Below, piece after piece: positions 53,695 through 63,924 of a stretch of DNA of 64,000 nucleotides (positions are counted from its first letter, which is position 1; each line of letters begins with the position of its first letter). The notes beneath the pieces are model-generated. The model was not told the DNA's origin. It searched no databases and saw nothing but the letters and a program-made list of their open reading frames with translations. A program made the translations under genes and the position numbers. Origin of the DNA: Oceanobacter kriegii DSM 6294 (GTDB lineage: Bacteria > Pseudomonadota > Gammaproteobacteria > Pseudomonadales > Oceanobacteraceae); contig NZ_KE383931.1 in NCBI RefSeq assembly GCF_000422845.1, positions 110,116 through 174,115 of the forward strand, written 5' to 3'.

Positions 53695-55301
53695 TGTCTC
53701 ACCAGTCCGATCTGATTTCCACCGACATTCTGGAATACCTGAAGCAGCACGAAAACAAAGAGCTGCTGCGCTTCCTCACCTGCGGTAACGTGGACGACGG
53801 TAAATCCACTCTGATTGGTCGTCTGCTGTACGATTCCAAGATGATCTACGAAGATCAGCTGGCTTCCGTAACCAAAGACAGCGCCAAAGTCGGTACCACC
53901 GGTGACCGCCCTGACCTGGCCCTGCTGGTAGACGGCCTGGCCGCTGAGCGTGAGCAAGGCATCACCATTGACGTAGCCTACCGCTACTTCTCGACGGCCA
54001 AGCGCAAGTTCATCATTGCCGACACCCCGGGACACGAACAGTACACCCGTAACATGGCGACCGGTGCTTCCACCTGTCAGCTGGCCATCATCCTGATTGA
54101 TGCCCGTTACGGCGTTCAGACCCAGACCAAACGTCATAGCTTCATTGCCTCCCTGCTGGGCATCAAGCACGTGGTGGTTGCGGTTAACAAGATGGACCTG
54201 ATGGACTTCAGCGAAGAACGCTTCAATGAAATCCAGAAAGACTACCTGGAGTTTGCTGAAAAGCTGAACCTGACCGACATCCGTTGCGTACCAATTTCCG
54301 CACTGGACGGCGACAACGTGGTAGACCGCTCCGCGCGTTCTCCGTGGTACACCGGCCAGACCCTGATGGAAATTCTGGAAACCGTTGAAGTTGCCGAAGA
54401 CAAGAACCTCGAAAACTTCCGTCTGCCAGTTCAATACGTTAACCGTCCAAACCTGGACTTCCGTGGTTTCTGCGGCACCATCGCCGGCGGTATCGTGCGT
54501 CCGGGCGACACTGTGATGGCACTGCCTTCCCAGAAAACCAGCAAGGTTGACCGCATTGTGACCTGGGACGGCGATCTGGATCAGGCTTTTGTTGGCCAAT
54601 CCGTCACGCTGACTCTGGAAGACGAGATCGACATCTCGCGCGGCGACGTGATCGTCAAGATTGAAGATCAGCCGGTTGTTGGCAACCGCTTCAATGCCGA
54701 ACTGGTGTGGATGACCGAGAAGTCCATGGTTCCGGGTCGCGCCTACGACCTGAAATTTGCTTCCAGCTCCAGCACGGGTGCCTTCAGCTCAATCCACCAC
54801 CTGGTCGATGTAAACACCATGGAGCAGAGCCAGGCAGAAGAAGTCAAACTGAACGAAATCGCGCTGGTTGAGGTTGCCCTCGACAAAGCTGTTCCGTTTG
54901 ATGCCTACAGCAAAGTGCATGGCACTGGTGCTTTCATCGTCATCGACCGTCTGACCAATGTGACCATTGGTGCCGGCATGATCGTCGGTGAATCCTCCGG
55001 TTCCGGCAGCACCGACGCCGTTTCTGCGGCTGAAAAAGCCCGTCGTTTCAACCAGAAGCCAGCCGTTGTTGCCATCAACGCGGTCAATGCAGATGAACTG
55101 GTTAACGCTCTGGATCGCCGTTTGTTCGAAATGGGTCGTCTGGCCGCTATCGGTACTGCCGAAAGCGCAGAAATCCTCAAGAACGCCGGTCTGGTTGCAC
55201 TGGTTGCCGGTGGCGCTGACGGTGCCGACGCCAGCATTGCAGCAGAAGGCCTGTCGGTTGACAGCCTGATCGCTGAACTGCAGGAACTGAGCATCATCTG
55301 A
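53694..55301 (+). CDS. cysN: Sulfate adenylyltransferase subunit 1, GTPase
   Basis: 535 residues. GTP-binding motifs: G1 [16 protein letters not shown]3 [16 protein letters not shown]4 NKMDLMD. The EF-Tu-like beta-barrel domains follow. GTP hydrolysis drives the CysD reaction. The last 90 residues (after about 440) include an [20 protein letters not shown] segment; this is longer than the E. coli protein (475) and resembles the beginning of a CysC region without its kinase P-loop. APS kinase must therefore be elsewhere. Confidence 0.93.
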   Translation: MSHQSDLISTDILEYLKQHENKELLRFLTCGNVDDGKSTLIGRLLYDSKMIYEDQLASVTKDSAKVGTTGDRPDLALLVDGLAAEREQGITIDVAYRYFSTAKRKFIIADTPGHEQYTRNMATGASTCQLAIILIDARYGVQTQTKRHSFIASLLGIKHVVVAVNKMDLMDFSEERFNEIQKDYLEFAEKLNLTDIRCVPISALDGDNVVDRSARSPWYTGQTLMEILETVEVAEDKNLENFRLPVQYVNRPNLDFRGFCGTIAGGIVRPGDTVMALPSQKTSKVDRIVTWDGDLDQAFVGQSVTLTLEDEIDISRGDVIVKIEDQPVVGNRFNAELVWMTEKSMVPGRAYDLKFASSSSTGAFSSIHHLVDVNTMEQSQAEEVKLNEIALVEVALDKAVPFDAYSKVHGTGAFIVIDRLTNVTIGAGMIVGESSGSGSTDAVSAAEKARRFNQKPAVVAINAVNADELVNALDRRLFEMGRLAAIGTAESAEILKNAGLVALVAGGADGADASIAAEGLSVDSLIAELQELSII

Positions 55302-55309
55302 TGCCGCCC

Positions 55310-55341
55310 GATTGCCTTTCTCCGTTCGGCGAAAGGCAATC
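55310..55341 (+). other. Hairpin just after cysN
   Basis: A perfect 11-bp stem GATTGCCTTTC / GAAAGGCAATC, 8 bp past the stop and before the true terminator. It may protect the mRNA 3' end. Confidence 0.6.
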
Positions 55342-55351
55342 AACGGGCAAT

Positions 55352-55381
55352 AAAAAAGCGGCTGATCAGCCGCTTTTTTTG
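55352..55381. terminator. Bidirectional terminator after cysDN
   Basis: Stem AGCGGCTGA / TCAGCCGCT flanked by A6 and T8 tracts. It serves cysN and the convergent outer-membrane protein gene. Confidence 0.93.
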
Positions 55382-55420
55382 TGTCTGTCGTTTATAGCTT
55401 CCTGAGATCAGAATCCGGAA

Positions 55421-56167
55421 TCAGAAACCAACAGACAGGGACGCACCGTAGTACATACCGGAAATATCCAGATCGGTTTCGATATCCACATCGTCCGGAT
55501 CGGTTTGCAGTTTCAGGGCGCGGTAGCCTGCTTCCAGACCCAGATCAACCACTGGAATCGGGAAGGTGTAGCCCAGACCGTAGCTGACGTCGGACATCAG
55601 GTTGTCGCCGTAGCTTACGTAATTGATATCAGCACCTGCGTACAGGCCAAATGGCGTATCCAGCTTCACTTCGCCGTAAACCATTGGCAGCACCAGATCC
55701 AGATCAACCTTGTCGTAAGTCGTTGCACTGGTGACTTCGGCGTAACCGTCCAACTGACGGCCAGTCACACCAAAGTTGATGTCCAGGTACGGCAGCGGCA
55801 GAGGCAAGCCCCAGTAAAGGGTCAGGTCGGTGTGGCTCAGGTCCAGCGTGGTATCCACTTCACCAGCGTACACCTGACCATTAAAGGTCGCAGTAGCAAC
55901 ACCGGTACCTTCCAGTTCCAGCGCGGTTTGCTTGATTTTTACATCTGGCAAAAACGGCACCGGGTGCTCGAAGAATACGGTGATCTGTTGACCGTTTTCC
56001 TGCTCCAGATCCAGGCCGTCGCCTTCAACAGACAAGCCATCGTCCAGCTGACCGGTTGGCTCTGCCTGCCAAACACTGGCCTTGGCACCAACGGTGAACA
56101 ACAGGTCAGCCTGAGCTGACAGCGGAGCAAGTGCAACAATACCTGCTGCAATCAGGGTCTTTTTCAT
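55421..56167 (-). CDS. Outer-membrane beta-barrel protein (TIGR04219-type)
   Basis: 248 residues with a signal peptide (MKKTLIAAGIVALAPLSAQA). The mature start DLLFTVGAKASVWQAEPTG and alternating hydrophobic strands indicate a barrel, with terminal phenylalanine (ASLSVGF) as a BAM signal. LYWGLPLPLPYLDINFGV and GYTFPIPVVDLGLEAGY fit the TIGR04219 family. The function is unknown. Separated from purC by two terminators. Confidence 0.83.
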   Translation of the reverse strand: MKKTLIAAGIVALAPLSAQADLLFTVGAKASVWQAEPTGQLDDGLSVEGDGLDLEQENGQQITVFFEHPVPFLPDVKIKQTALELEGTGVATATFNGQVYAGEVDTTLDLSHTDLTLYWGLPLPLPYLDINFGVTGRQLDGYAEVTSATTYDKVDLDLVLPMVYGEVKLDTPFGLYAGADINYVSYGDNLMSDVSYGLGYTFPIPVVDLGLEAGYRALKLQTDPDDVDIETDLDISGMYYGASLSVGF

Positions 56168-56397
56168 AATCGGAATCCCATTCCTGTTAGGAGTTAGATT
56201 TCAGGTTCAATCCGGCAACCGGGTAGACTCGTATCAGTCCAAGTGTGCCCTTAAAAACATCAAAATACCAAAGTCTTGTGTCGTTGCTCTGACAAAATCC
56301 AAACGCATTGACGGCCGCCGATGAGTATGGTGCACATGATAGCGACGATATCGGCTTACAAAGTGGAACAAACGTTCAAACAGTCAGCCGCAGGCAT

Positions 56398-56425
56398 AAA
56401 AAAACAGGCTTGCGCCTGTTTTTTT
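56398..56425. terminator. Terminator of purC
   Basis: Stem CAGGC / GCCTG with loop TTGC, between A7 and T7 tracts, 16 bp past the purC stop. Confidence 0.9.
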
Positions 56426-56440
56426 ACTGCTGTCGCTAAA

Positions 56441-57151
56441 TCAGAACTGAACACCGATACGACGGCCAACTTCTTCGTAGCCTTCGATCACGTTGCCCAG
56501 GCCCTGACGGAAGCGGTCTTTGTCCAGCTTCTCGCGGGTTTCCTTGTCCCACAGACGACAGCCGTCCGGGGAGAATTCATCACCCAGTACCACTTCGCCT
56601 TTGTACAGACCGAATTCCAGCTTGTAGTCGACCAGAATCAGACCACCGTCATCGAACATCTTTTTCAGAACCTGATTCACCTGGAAGGTCAGCTTCTTCA
56701 TGATTTCGATGTGTGCTTCTTCAGCCCAACCGAAAGAACGCGCGTGGTATTCGTTAACCATTGGGTCGCCCAGCGCATCGTTTTTCAGGAACAGCTCAAA
56801 CGTTGGCGGGTCAAGGTCGATGCCTTCATCAACGCCCAGACGACGGCACAGGCTGCCAGCAGAGACGTTACGAACCACACATTCCAGTGGAATCATGTCC
56901 AGACGCTTAACCGCAGACTCAGTGTCAGACAACAGGCTTTCGAAGTGAGTCGGGATACCGGCTTCTTCCAGCTTGGTCATAATGAAGGCGTTGAACTTGT
57001 TGTTCACCATGCCCTTACGATCCAGCTGTTCTACTTTTTTGCCATCGAATGCAGAGGTGTCGTTACGGAACTCCAGAACCATAGTGTCCGGGTTGTCTGT
57101 ACTATACACCGATTTGGCTTTACCGGAGTAAAGCAGCTCGCGTTTTTCCAT
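56441..57151 (-). CDS. purC: SAICAR synthetase
   Basis: 236 residues. It joins CAIR and aspartate in purine synthesis. [13 protein letters not shown] and the SAFDGKK region near the start, [23 protein letters not shown] and [11 protein letters not shown] are all typical. ATG at 57151 has GGAG 7 bp before; five more upstream residues are in frame but unlikely. The neighbours MBL-bamC-dapA are the conserved gammaproteobacterial context. Confidence 0.96.
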   Translation of the reverse strand: MEKRELLYSGKAKSVYSTDNPDTMVLEFRNDTSAFDGKKVEQLDRKGMVNNKFNAFIMTKLEEAGIPTHFESLLSDTESAVKRLDMIPLECVVRNVSAGSLCRRLGVDEGIDLDPPTFELFLKNDALGDPMVNEYHARSFGWAEEAHIEIMKKLTFQVNQVLKKMFDDGGLILVDYKLEFGLYKGEVVLGDEFSPDGCRLWDKETREKLDKDRFRQGLGNVIEGYEEVGRRIGVQF

Positions 57152-57217
57152 CAGGAATCTCCGCATAGATTTGATTGTTACGAATTAAAGGTGACGAGGC
57201 CAACAGGCACGCAGCCG

Positions 57218-57976
57218 TCAAAGCTCTCGCCAACCGGAAATATCATCCTGGGCAAGGATTTCTACCTGCTCGGCCAAATGGCCCAGCACCTTGCTCAGTT
57301 CTCCAAAGACCAGCTCCGGATGATTGTTTTTTTCACTGATGTGGCCGGCAGTAATGTGCTGGACACCGGACCAGTGAATCTGGCCGATCAACTCGGCACA
57401 TTGGGCATTGCTGAGGTGACCATACGGCCCTGCAACCCGCTTTTGCAGCGACGGAGGGTAAGGCCCTACCTTGAGCATATCCGGGTCATGATTAGCCTCC
57501 AGCTGCAAGCCATGACAGCCCTGATAGGCATCAACAATACGTCGTGTCAAAGACCCAAGGTCGGACAGCACACCGAGCTTGCGGTTACCGCCCTCCACCA
57601 CAAACTGCAATGGCTCACGGGCATCATGGGGCACCGTAATGGCACCCACCTTCATACCCGCCAAATCGACCTGATCGCCACAGTTTAACCGATTCCACAA
57701 TCGATGGTCGGTCCATTTCATGTGGATTGCGGTACCCGCCGAGCAATACAGGGGAATATCGAACAACTCGCAAACAGCCATCGCACCCTTGGCGTGGTCT
57801 GAATGCTCATGTGTGACCAGCAAACCTTCAAGCTGATGACCATCGGCCTGGGCCTGCTGCAAACGCACCAGCAAATTCTTGCGACTGAAACCGCAGTCAA
57901 TCAACAAACTGCGGTTGTTGTGTTCAATCAGCGTGGAGTTGCCTTTACTGCCACTCCCGAGCGAAACGTACCTCAC
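57218..57976 (-). CDS. MBL-fold metallohydrolase, YycJ/WalJ-like
   Basis: 252 residues. Metallo-beta-lactamase motif LLVTHEHSDHAKG (two-metal HxHxDH), with VPHDAREPLQFV and AGHISEKNNHPEL as further ligands. SLGSGSKGNSTLIE at the start is typical of the YycJ group. The substrate is unknown, possibly nucleic acid. It overlaps the bamC stop by 4 bp. Confidence 0.9.
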   Translation of the reverse strand: MRYVSLGSGSKGNSTLIEHNNRSLLIDCGFSRKNLLVRLQQAQADGHQLEGLLVTHEHSDHAKGAMAVCELFDIPLYCSAGTAIHMKWTDHRLWNRLNCGDQVDLAGMKVGAITVPHDAREPLQFVVEGGNRKLGVLSDLGSLTRRIVDAYQGCHGLQLEANHDPDMLKVGPYPPSLQKRVAGPYGHLSNAQCAELIGQIHWSGVQHITAGHISEKNNHPELVFGELSKVLGHLAEQVEILAQDDISGWREL

Positions 57977-58629
57977 CGCTCAAGCTGGGTCTTGATCTCA
58001 ACAAACACCGACTCAGCCAGGGTGTCGTCGGCCAGTGCATCCACATCGGACAGCAAAGACAGGTACACGCCGTTATGAGCCCGGTTAAGTTTCAGCAAAT
58101 AAGTTGTGGTTTCAGACTCTGGTTCACGATTCCACAAACGCGACCACCAACCCCGAGTGTCTTCCTGCTGTACCGTTTGCAGCTCCAGATACCAGGTTGC
58201 CAGACTGCGATTGAGGTCGACCATATTGATGTCAGACGCGGCCAGCGCTTCGGTCACTTCCGCCCAGGTCAGGGCAAAGTTGCCGTCCAGTCGCAAAATG
58301 CGGCTGCCGGAACCATCACGATCCAGACGAGGGTTCAGCTCGGTCGAGTTGAACTGGTTAAGAGAAGCAGACTGGGATTCCGGCTCTGCGGCCTCAACCA
58401 CCAGACGCTGGGGTTGCGGCAGCTCGAAAGTATCCGGTTGTTCAACCTCACGAGCCAATTCAGGAATTGGCAAGGAATCGGTTTTTGCCAACGGCTGACC
58501 TTGCAGGTCAACCGCTTCCTTGGCCGGTTTGGCGGTCAGGTAGTCGTCTGCACGATCCCGGAACTTGTCACCAAACAGGGTACTGCAACCGCTCAGGCCT
58601 GCGATCATGGCCAGAATCAGGTACTTCAT
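57973..58629 (-). CDS. bamC: Outer membrane protein assembly factor BamC
   Basis: 218 residues with a lipoprotein signal (MKYLILAMIAGLSGC, lipid Cys at 15). After it comes an unstructured stretch with FRDRADDYLTAKPA, the conserved BamC N-terminal pattern that contacts BamD. One helix-grip domain (about 110-218) is visible, rather than the two of E. coli (344 residues). The dapA-bamC order is decisive. Confidence 0.88.
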   Translation of the reverse strand: MKYLILAMIAGLSGCSTLFGDKFRDRADDYLTAKPAKEAVDLQGQPLAKTDSLPIPELAREVEQPDTFELPQPQRLVVEAAEPESQSASLNQFNSTELNPRLDRDGSGSRILRLDGNFALTWAEVTEALAASDINMVDLNRSLATWYLELQTVQQEDTRGWWSRLWNREPESETTTYLLKLNRAHNGVYLSLLSDVDALADDTLAESVFVEIKTQLER

Positions 58630-58633
58630 AGGA

Positions 58634-59509
58634 TCAGATCAGCTCCAGACCTTTCATGGCCAGTTCGACCTTCGGCGCGTAGCGCACATCCATTTCAACC
58701 AGCGGCAAGCGAATGCCGTTTTTCATCAGGCCCATGCGCGCCATTGCCCACTTCACAGGAACCGGGTTGGATTCGCAGAACATGCCGGCGTGCAGTGGTG
58801 CCAGCGTTTCCTGCATGGCACGCACTTCGTCGGCCTTGCCGTCCAGCGCCAGCATGCACATGTCGTGCATCAATTTTGGCGCTACGTTGGCAGTCACAGA
58901 AATGTTGCCCTTGCCGCCCGCCAGAATCAGTTCGTGACAGGTTGGATCATCACCGGAGTAAACCGCCATGCGGTCACCCACCAGTTCAATTACCTTGCGA
59001 GCACGATCGATGTCGCCAGTGGCTTCCTTGATGGCAGTGATCTGCTCAACGTCAGCCAGAGCGGCCACGGTTTCAGGCAGCATATCAACACCAGTACGGC
59101 CCGGTACGTTGTACAACCACAGTGGCAGGTCAACGGCAGCAGCAATGGCTTCAAAATGCTTGATCAAGCCACGCTGTGGCGGCTTGTTGTAGTAAGGAGT
59201 GACAGACAAGCCTGCATCGGCGCCCAGTTGTTTCGCTTCCTGATGCAGTTCGATGGCTTCGGCAGTGCTGTTGGCGCCGGTGCCCGCAATCACAGGGCGA
59301 CGACCCGCTACCTTGTCGACCACCCGTTTGATCACCGCACAATGCTCTTCTGTGCTCAGTGTTGCAGACTCTCCGGTGGTTCCAACAGGCAAAATGGCGT
59401 CAGTGCCATGTTTGATGTGGAATTCCACCAGGCCGTCGAGAGCTTCCCAGTCCAGGGACCCATCGGAATGCATCGGGGTTACCAATGCGACAATGCTGCC
59501 GGTGATCAT
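58634..59509 (-). CDS. dapA: 4-hydroxy-tetrahydrodipicolinate synthase
   Basis: 291 residues. It condenses pyruvate with aspartate semialdehyde, the first step to lysine and diaminopimelate. The Schiff-base lysine is in TAIKEATGDI, the active tyrosine in LYNVPGRTG, and the substrate motif is GTTGESATL. Length is normal. It is the first gene of dapA-bamC-MBL, with only 4 bp before bamC. Confidence 0.97.
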   Translation of the reverse strand: MITGSIVALVTPMHSDGSLDWEALDGLVEFHIKHGTDAILPVGTTGESATLSTEEHCAVIKRVVDKVAGRRPVIAGTGANSTAEAIELHQEAKQLGADAGLSVTPYYNKPPQRGLIKHFEAIAAAVDLPLWLYNVPGRTGVDMLPETVAALADVEQITAIKEATGDIDRARKVIELVGDRMAVYSGDDPTCHELILAGGKGNISVTANVAPKLMHDMCMLALDGKADEVRAMQETLAPLHAGMFCESNPVPVKWAMARMGLMKNGIRLPLVEMDVRYAPKVELAMKGLELI

Positions 59510-59670
59510 GAATTCTTACTCCACATAACGATCGGCTTCTGCGATTCATTCACCAGAAACAGAAGCCGTAAAAGACAAGAGCGCAATACTACTGACGGTA
59601 ACCCTGAGTGACAAGCACGGACAGTTTAGAAGCGCCGAAAAAGCGGATTCCGGAGAATCCTTGAACAGAC

Positions 59671-60747
59671 TTAGTGAGTAGCGTCGTCGCTATGTTCCAC
59701 ATGATGCCCGGGCCATGCCTGAATCACGGCCTTGAACAAGGTCGCCAGCGGAATAGCGAAGAACACCCCCCAGAATCCCCAAATGCCACCAAAGATCAAC
59801 ACCGCGACAATAATGGCCACCGGATGCAGGTTCACCACCTCAGAGAACAGCAGCGGCACCAGCACATTGCCATCCAGCGCCTGAATCACGCCGTAGACCA
59901 CCATCAGCCAGATAAACTGGCTTTCAAGTCCCCACTGCATGTAGCCCACCAGGGCCACCGGAATAGTGATCACTGCCGCGCCGATGTATGGCACCAGCAC
60001 AGAAAAGCCAACACCAATGGCCAACAGCGCTGCGTATTCAAGCCCCAGCAGCAAAAAAGCAGCCCATGACACGCCGCCAACAATGACGATTTCCAGCGCC
60101 TTGCCACGAATGTAGTTGGCAATCTGCAAATCCATCTCAGACCAGATGTCATCCAGCAGTTTACGACGGGCCGGCAAAAACGACACACACCAGTTAACAA
60201 TGGCCGTCGAGTCTTTCAGCAGGAAAAACACCAGAATCGGCACCAACACGCAATAGATCAGCATTGCCATAAACGCGGTAAGGCCGGTGATCGAAAAGCT
60301 CAGCAGCCACTGCCCCATCGAAGCCACTTCCTCACGGGCTTGATTCACCCAGCCACGCACCTGCTCATCGGCAACCAGATCCGGGTACTGCTGCGGCAAC
60401 AGCAGCAGCAAATCCTGCCCCTGCCCGACCATATGCGGCAGCTCGGTAAACAGTTGCGACAGCTGGCGCCAGGTGGCAGGTAAAATAATAAACAAGGCAG
60501 TCAGCATGACCCCGACAAACATCAGAAACACCACCACCGTGGCCATCAAATGGCCACAGCCACGGCGCTTGAGATACTGCATGCTGCCCTGCAACAAGTA
60601 GGCAATCACCACCGCCGTCAGGAAAGGCGCCAGCACCTGCCCCAGAAACACCACAACCAGCAGGAAGGCCGTAATCAGCAATAACAGCAGCAGCGCTTCT
60701 TCATTGGACAAATACCGGTCGATCCAGCGTCGAAACACCTGAATCAT
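59671..60747 (-). CDS. PerM/AI-2E family transporter
   Basis: 358 residues with about eight helices and the usual topology: two N-terminal helix pairs, a long soluble loop (TWRQLSQLFTELPHM), then GVSWAAFLLLGLEYAALLAI and the C-terminal MVVYGVIQALDGNVLVPLLF. The family includes exporters of AI-2 and ion antiporters. The substrate is not known. Start overlaps the tusA-like stop by 4 bp. Confidence 0.9.
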   Translation of the reverse strand: MIQVFRRWIDRYLSNEEALLLLLLITAFLLVVVFLGQVLAPFLTAVVIAYLLQGSMQYLKRRGCGHLMATVVVFLMFVGVMLTALFIILPATWRQLSQLFTELPHMVGQGQDLLLLLPQQYPDLVADEQVRGWVNQAREEVASMGQWLLSFSITGLTAFMAMLIYCVLVPILVFFLLKDSTAIVNWCVSFLPARRKLLDDIWSEMDLQIANYIRGKALEIVIVGGVSWAAFLLLGLEYAALLAIGVGFSVLVPYIGAAVITIPVALVGYMQWGLESQFIWLMVVYGVIQALDGNVLVPLLFSEVVNLHPVAIIVAVLIFGGIWGFWGVFFAIPLATLFKAVIQAWPGHHVEHSDDATH

Positions 60748-61004
60748 GCTTTATCTCCCTTGCGAATCCAGTAATGGTACTCACCATCAACTTCTTCCAG
60801 GTGCACCAGCTCATGCTCCGACATTCCCAGATACTTGGGAATGTCACGCCACGAACCGGCATCCTTGGCGATTACCCACAAAATTTTACCGCGGCTCATG
60901 CTTTTCAATGCCATCTTGGTTTTTAATAGAGGCAAAGGACAGCTGACATCCGTTGCATCGAGCTTCTCATCACTGGGTATTTGCTGGGTCACGCGATTCA
61001 TCAT
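60744..61004 (-). CDS. TusA/SirA-like sulfurtransferase-fold protein
   Basis: About 86 residues. The conserved DATDVSCPLPLLKTKMAL holds the CPxP cysteine that carries sulfur in TusA. The rest (KILWVIAKDAGSWRDIPKYL) is typical of the TusA-like subgroup found before perM. ATG at 61004 or 61001; neither has a clear ribosome site. It forms an operon with the transporter. Confidence 0.88.
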   Translation of the reverse strand: MMNRVTQQIPSDEKLDATDVSCPLPLLKTKMALKSMSRGKILWVIAKDAGSWRDIPKYLGMSEHELVHLEEVDGEYHYWIRKGDKA

Positions 61005-61214
61005 CCGCAATTAGGTGAAACCAAAGAGGCAGGATAGTCTCAAACAGAGCGTAAATGAATCAACTCTGTGTACCATTGAGCTGTGCCGCACGACATTGTA
61101 AATCTAACTTTCGTTAGATGAGCACAACAAACAAGCACACAGCCCCGGCCAAAGGCCTTCAGCCCCAAGCCATTGCAACCAGACAAGAACTACAAGCCGT
61201 CAACGGAAACTGAT

Positions 61215-62660
61215 TTGAAACGACTTGCCCTCGCCCTCCTTATTGCCAGCCAAAGCCTGCTTTCAGCCAGCCCGGTACAGGCCGATGCCAACGACCTGCC
61301 GACACTGGGTGACAGCGCATCCGGCGTGGTGTCGCTGCAACAGGAACACGACCTCGGACGCAACTGGCTGCGCCAACTCAGAGCAAGCGCAAAAACCATT
61401 AAGGACCCGCTGGCGGTCGAGTTTCTGGAGAACATGGCTTACCGGCTGATTCCCCACAGCGGCGCTCAGCAAAGTGAATTTGAGTTCGTCATTATCGACA
61501 AAGCCGAGCTGAACGCCTTCGCAGTACCCGGCGGCATCATTGGCATCAACCTCGGCATCATGCTGTTTGCGGAAGACGAGGATGAACTGGCCGCAGTACT
61601 TGCCCACGAACTTGGCCACCTCAGTCAGCGCCACTTTGCCCGCCAGCTGGAGCGGGCGTCACAACAGGAACCAGTGGCCATCGCAACGCTGCTGGCCAGC
61701 ATTCTGCTGATCGCTCTCAGCGACAACCCCGACGCAGGCATTGCTGGCATTATGGCCGGACAAGCAGCAAGCATTCAGGATCAATTGGCCTACAGTCGCA
61801 GCTGGGAACGGGAAGCGGACCGGCTCGGCATGAAAACCCTGGTAGAAGCCGGTTACGACCCGAACGCAATGCCCGGCATGTTCACTCAAATGATGGCAGC
61901 CAACCGCATGGGCGGAAACCCGCCAGAATTCTTGCTGACCCACCCATTAACCATGAACCGGGTAGCCGATGCCGGGGCGCGGGCCGGAAATTACCCGACC
62001 CAGCCACGCGAAGTGGGCTTTGACTTTATGGTGCTGAAAGACCGTGCCCGCATTCGCTACCAGCTGACGCCGGAGCAGGTTATTCCTGCCATGACGGCCG
62101 AATTGCAAAGCAAGGATGCCGTCAGACGCAGCGCAGCACGGTTGATTCTGGCCGAGCAGGCATTCATTGCCGACGACTACCAAACGGCGCTTAAACACCT
62201 CGACGGCATCGACAGTGACTACCAGAACGATCCCGCCACCACCGTCGTACGAGCCCAAACCCTTCACCAGTTGGGCAACAGCGCCGAAGCCATTCAGCTG
62301 CTGGAACAACGCATGCAGTATTATCCGGGCAGCTACCAGCTAATCATGGCCTACGCGACGATTCTGGATCACTCTGGCAGGGTCCAGCAAAGCACAGACG
62401 TCCTGCGCAAACTGGCTGAAGACCGCCCAGGCACGCCGGAGGTGTGGTATCAACTGGCGCAATCAGCAGCGGACGCCCGCCAGAACATGGTCGCCCACCA
62501 CGCCAATGCAGAATACCTGTACCTCAATGGCCAGCAGAATCAGGCCATCCGGCAAATGGATCTGGCCATCAAGGAAGCGGGCAAGCAAGGCAACTTCCAG
62601 CGTCAGGAAGCCCTCAAAGAGCGCCTGCGCCAAATTGCCAAAGGCGATCGCAAGTTCTAA
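61215..62660 (+). CDS. bepA: Periplasmic M48 protease / chaperone BepA
   Basis: 481 residues from TTG at 61215, which has ACGGAAAC before it and opens a signal peptide (KRLALALLIASQSLLSASPVQA). The zinc motif AAVLAHELGHLSQRHFA, the distal glutamate in WEREADRLGM, and LTHPLTMNRVADAG identify BepA/YfgC. C-terminal TPRs (about 290-460). BepA degrades or matures outer-membrane proteins such as LptD. An upstream TTG at 61173 would add 14 residues. Confidence 0.92.
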   Translation: MKRLALALLIASQSLLSASPVQADANDLPTLGDSASGVVSLQQEHDLGRNWLRQLRASAKTIKDPLAVEFLENMAYRLIPHSGAQQSEFEFVIIDKAELNAFAVPGGIIGINLGIMLFAEDEDELAAVLAHELGHLSQRHFARQLERASQQEPVAIATLLASILLIALSDNPDAGIAGIMAGQAASIQDQLAYSRSWEREADRLGMKTLVEAGYDPNAMPGMFTQMMAANRMGGNPPEFLLTHPLTMNRVADAGARAGNYPTQPREVGFDFMVLKDRARIRYQLTPEQVIPAMTAELQSKDAVRRSAARLILAEQAFIADDYQTALKHLDGIDSDYQNDPATTVVRAQTLHQLGNSAEAIQLLEQRMQYYPGSYQLIMAYATILDHSGRVQQSTDVLRKLAEDRPGTPEVWYQLAQSAADARQNMVAHHANAEYLYLNGQQNQAIRQMDLAIKEAGKQGNFQRQEALKERLRQIAKGDRKF

Positions 62661-62712
62661 AACCCCGTTCATCTTCCGACCATACGCAAGCCACAAACCA
62701 AGCCCACAAACA

Positions 62713-62741
62713 AAAACGGCCGCTCAATGAGCGGCCGTTTT
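62713..62741. terminator. Bidirectional terminator between bepA and nadA
   Basis: A 13-bp perfect stem AAAACGGCCGCTC / GAGCGGCCGTTTT with a 3-base loop. Confidence 0.93.
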
Positions 62742-62754
62742 GTCAGGTATCGAT

Positions 62755-63789
62755 TCAGGCTTTGAAATCCAGCATACGCTGCAAGCTGCGGATAGCATCC
62801 TTACGCAAGGCTTCGTTCACAAAGATTTCCTGATTGCCGTTTTCCAGCACTTCAGCAATGTTGCGCAAGCCGTTCATGGCCATCCACGGACAGTGAGCAC
62901 AGCTACGACAGGTCGCACCATTACCTGACGTTGGCGCCTCGACCAGCAATTTGCCTGGTACAGCCTGCTGCATCTTGTAGAAAATCGCCTTGTCAGTAGC
63001 AACGATCAGGGTTTCGTTCGGCAACTCCTGAGCGGCCTTGATCAACTGACTGGTCGAACCCACGGCATCGGCCATTTCCACTACTGACTGCGGGCTTTCC
63101 GGGTGCACCAGAATGGCAGCGTCCGGGTACACCTGCTTGAGATCCTTCAGGCCCTGCGCCTTGAACTCATCGTGGACGATGCATTCGCTGTTCCACAGAA
63201 TCATGTCAGCACCGGTCTCACGGCGAACGTAGTCGCCCAAATGGCGATCCGGCGCCCAGATGATCTTCTCGCCCTTGCCATTAAGGTGATTCACAACATC
63301 CAGTGCGATACTGGAGGTCACAACCCAATCAGCACGAGCTTTTACTGCTGCCGAGGTGTTGGCGTACACCACCACGGTACGATCCGGGTGCTGATCGCAG
63401 AACTGTGAGAACTCATCCGCCGGACAACCCAGGTCCAATGAACAGGTAGCGTCCAGTGTTGGCATCAACACGCGCTTTTCAGGAGATAGGATTTTGGCGG
63501 TTTCACCCATGAAGCGAACACCGGCAACGATCAGGGTGCTGGCAGGATGATTGGCACCGAAGCGGGCCATTTCAAGGGAATCAGAAACGCAGCCACCGGT
63601 TTCTTCGGCCAGCGCCTGAATCTCCGGTTCACAGTAATAGTGGGCGACCAGGACCGCATCTTCACGTTTCAGTAGTTCACGGATGCGTTCCTTGTATTCA
63701 GCGACCTGATCCGGTGCCAGCTCCGGCTCCGGAGCGGACCAGTAGTCCTGAACGATATTGCGTTGTTCCTGTTTCTCAAGCTGGCTCAT
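62755..63789 (-). CDS. nadA: Quinolinate synthase A
   Basis: 344 residues. It condenses iminoaspartate with dihydroxyacetone phosphate in NAD synthesis. Cysteine motifs [12 protein letters not shown] and the late [13 protein letters not shown] supply the 4Fe-4S ligands. [17 protein letters not shown] and TCSLDLGCP are typical. Length matches the long gammaproteobacterial form. A tRNA-Lys gene lies upstream on the same strand. Confidence 0.97.
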   Translation of the reverse strand: MSQLEKQEQRNIVQDYWSAPEPELAPDQVAEYKERIRELLKREDAVLVAHYYCEPEIQALAEETGGCVSDSLEMARFGANHPASTLIVAGVRFMGETAKILSPEKRVLMPTLDATCSLDLGCPADEFSQFCDQHPDRTVVVYANTSAAVKARADWVVTSSIALDVVNHLNGKGEKIIWAPDRHLGDYVRRETGADMILWNSECIVHDEFKAQGLKDLKQVYPDAAILVHPESPQSVVEMADAVGSTSQLIKAAQELPNETLIVATDKAIFYKMQQAVPGKLLVEAPTSGNGATCRSCAHCPWMAMNGLRNIAEVLENGNQEIFVNEALRKDAIRSLQRMLDFKA

Positions 63790-63885
63790 ATTCTTCTCTG
63801 TTGTAAAACACCGCTCTCACGATTGGCCGCAGTGTATCACAGGGGCAACCTTTCTGACGGTAACAGTGTGGTGTGTCCAGAAACG

Positions 63886-63917
63886 AAAAAGGGAGAAAGC
63901 ATGCGCTTTCTCCCTTT
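63886..63917 (-). terminator. Terminator after tRNA-Lys
   Basis: A 13-bp perfect stem AAAGGGAGAAAGC / GCTTTCTCCCTTT with loop ATGC, followed on the minus strand by TTTTTCG. Confidence 0.88.
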
Positions 63918-63924
63918 GGGAATA

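Noticed and set aside
56321..57688. Open frame of about 455 codons opposite purC and the MBL gene
   Set aside because: It spans the purC terminator and opposes two well-identified genes.
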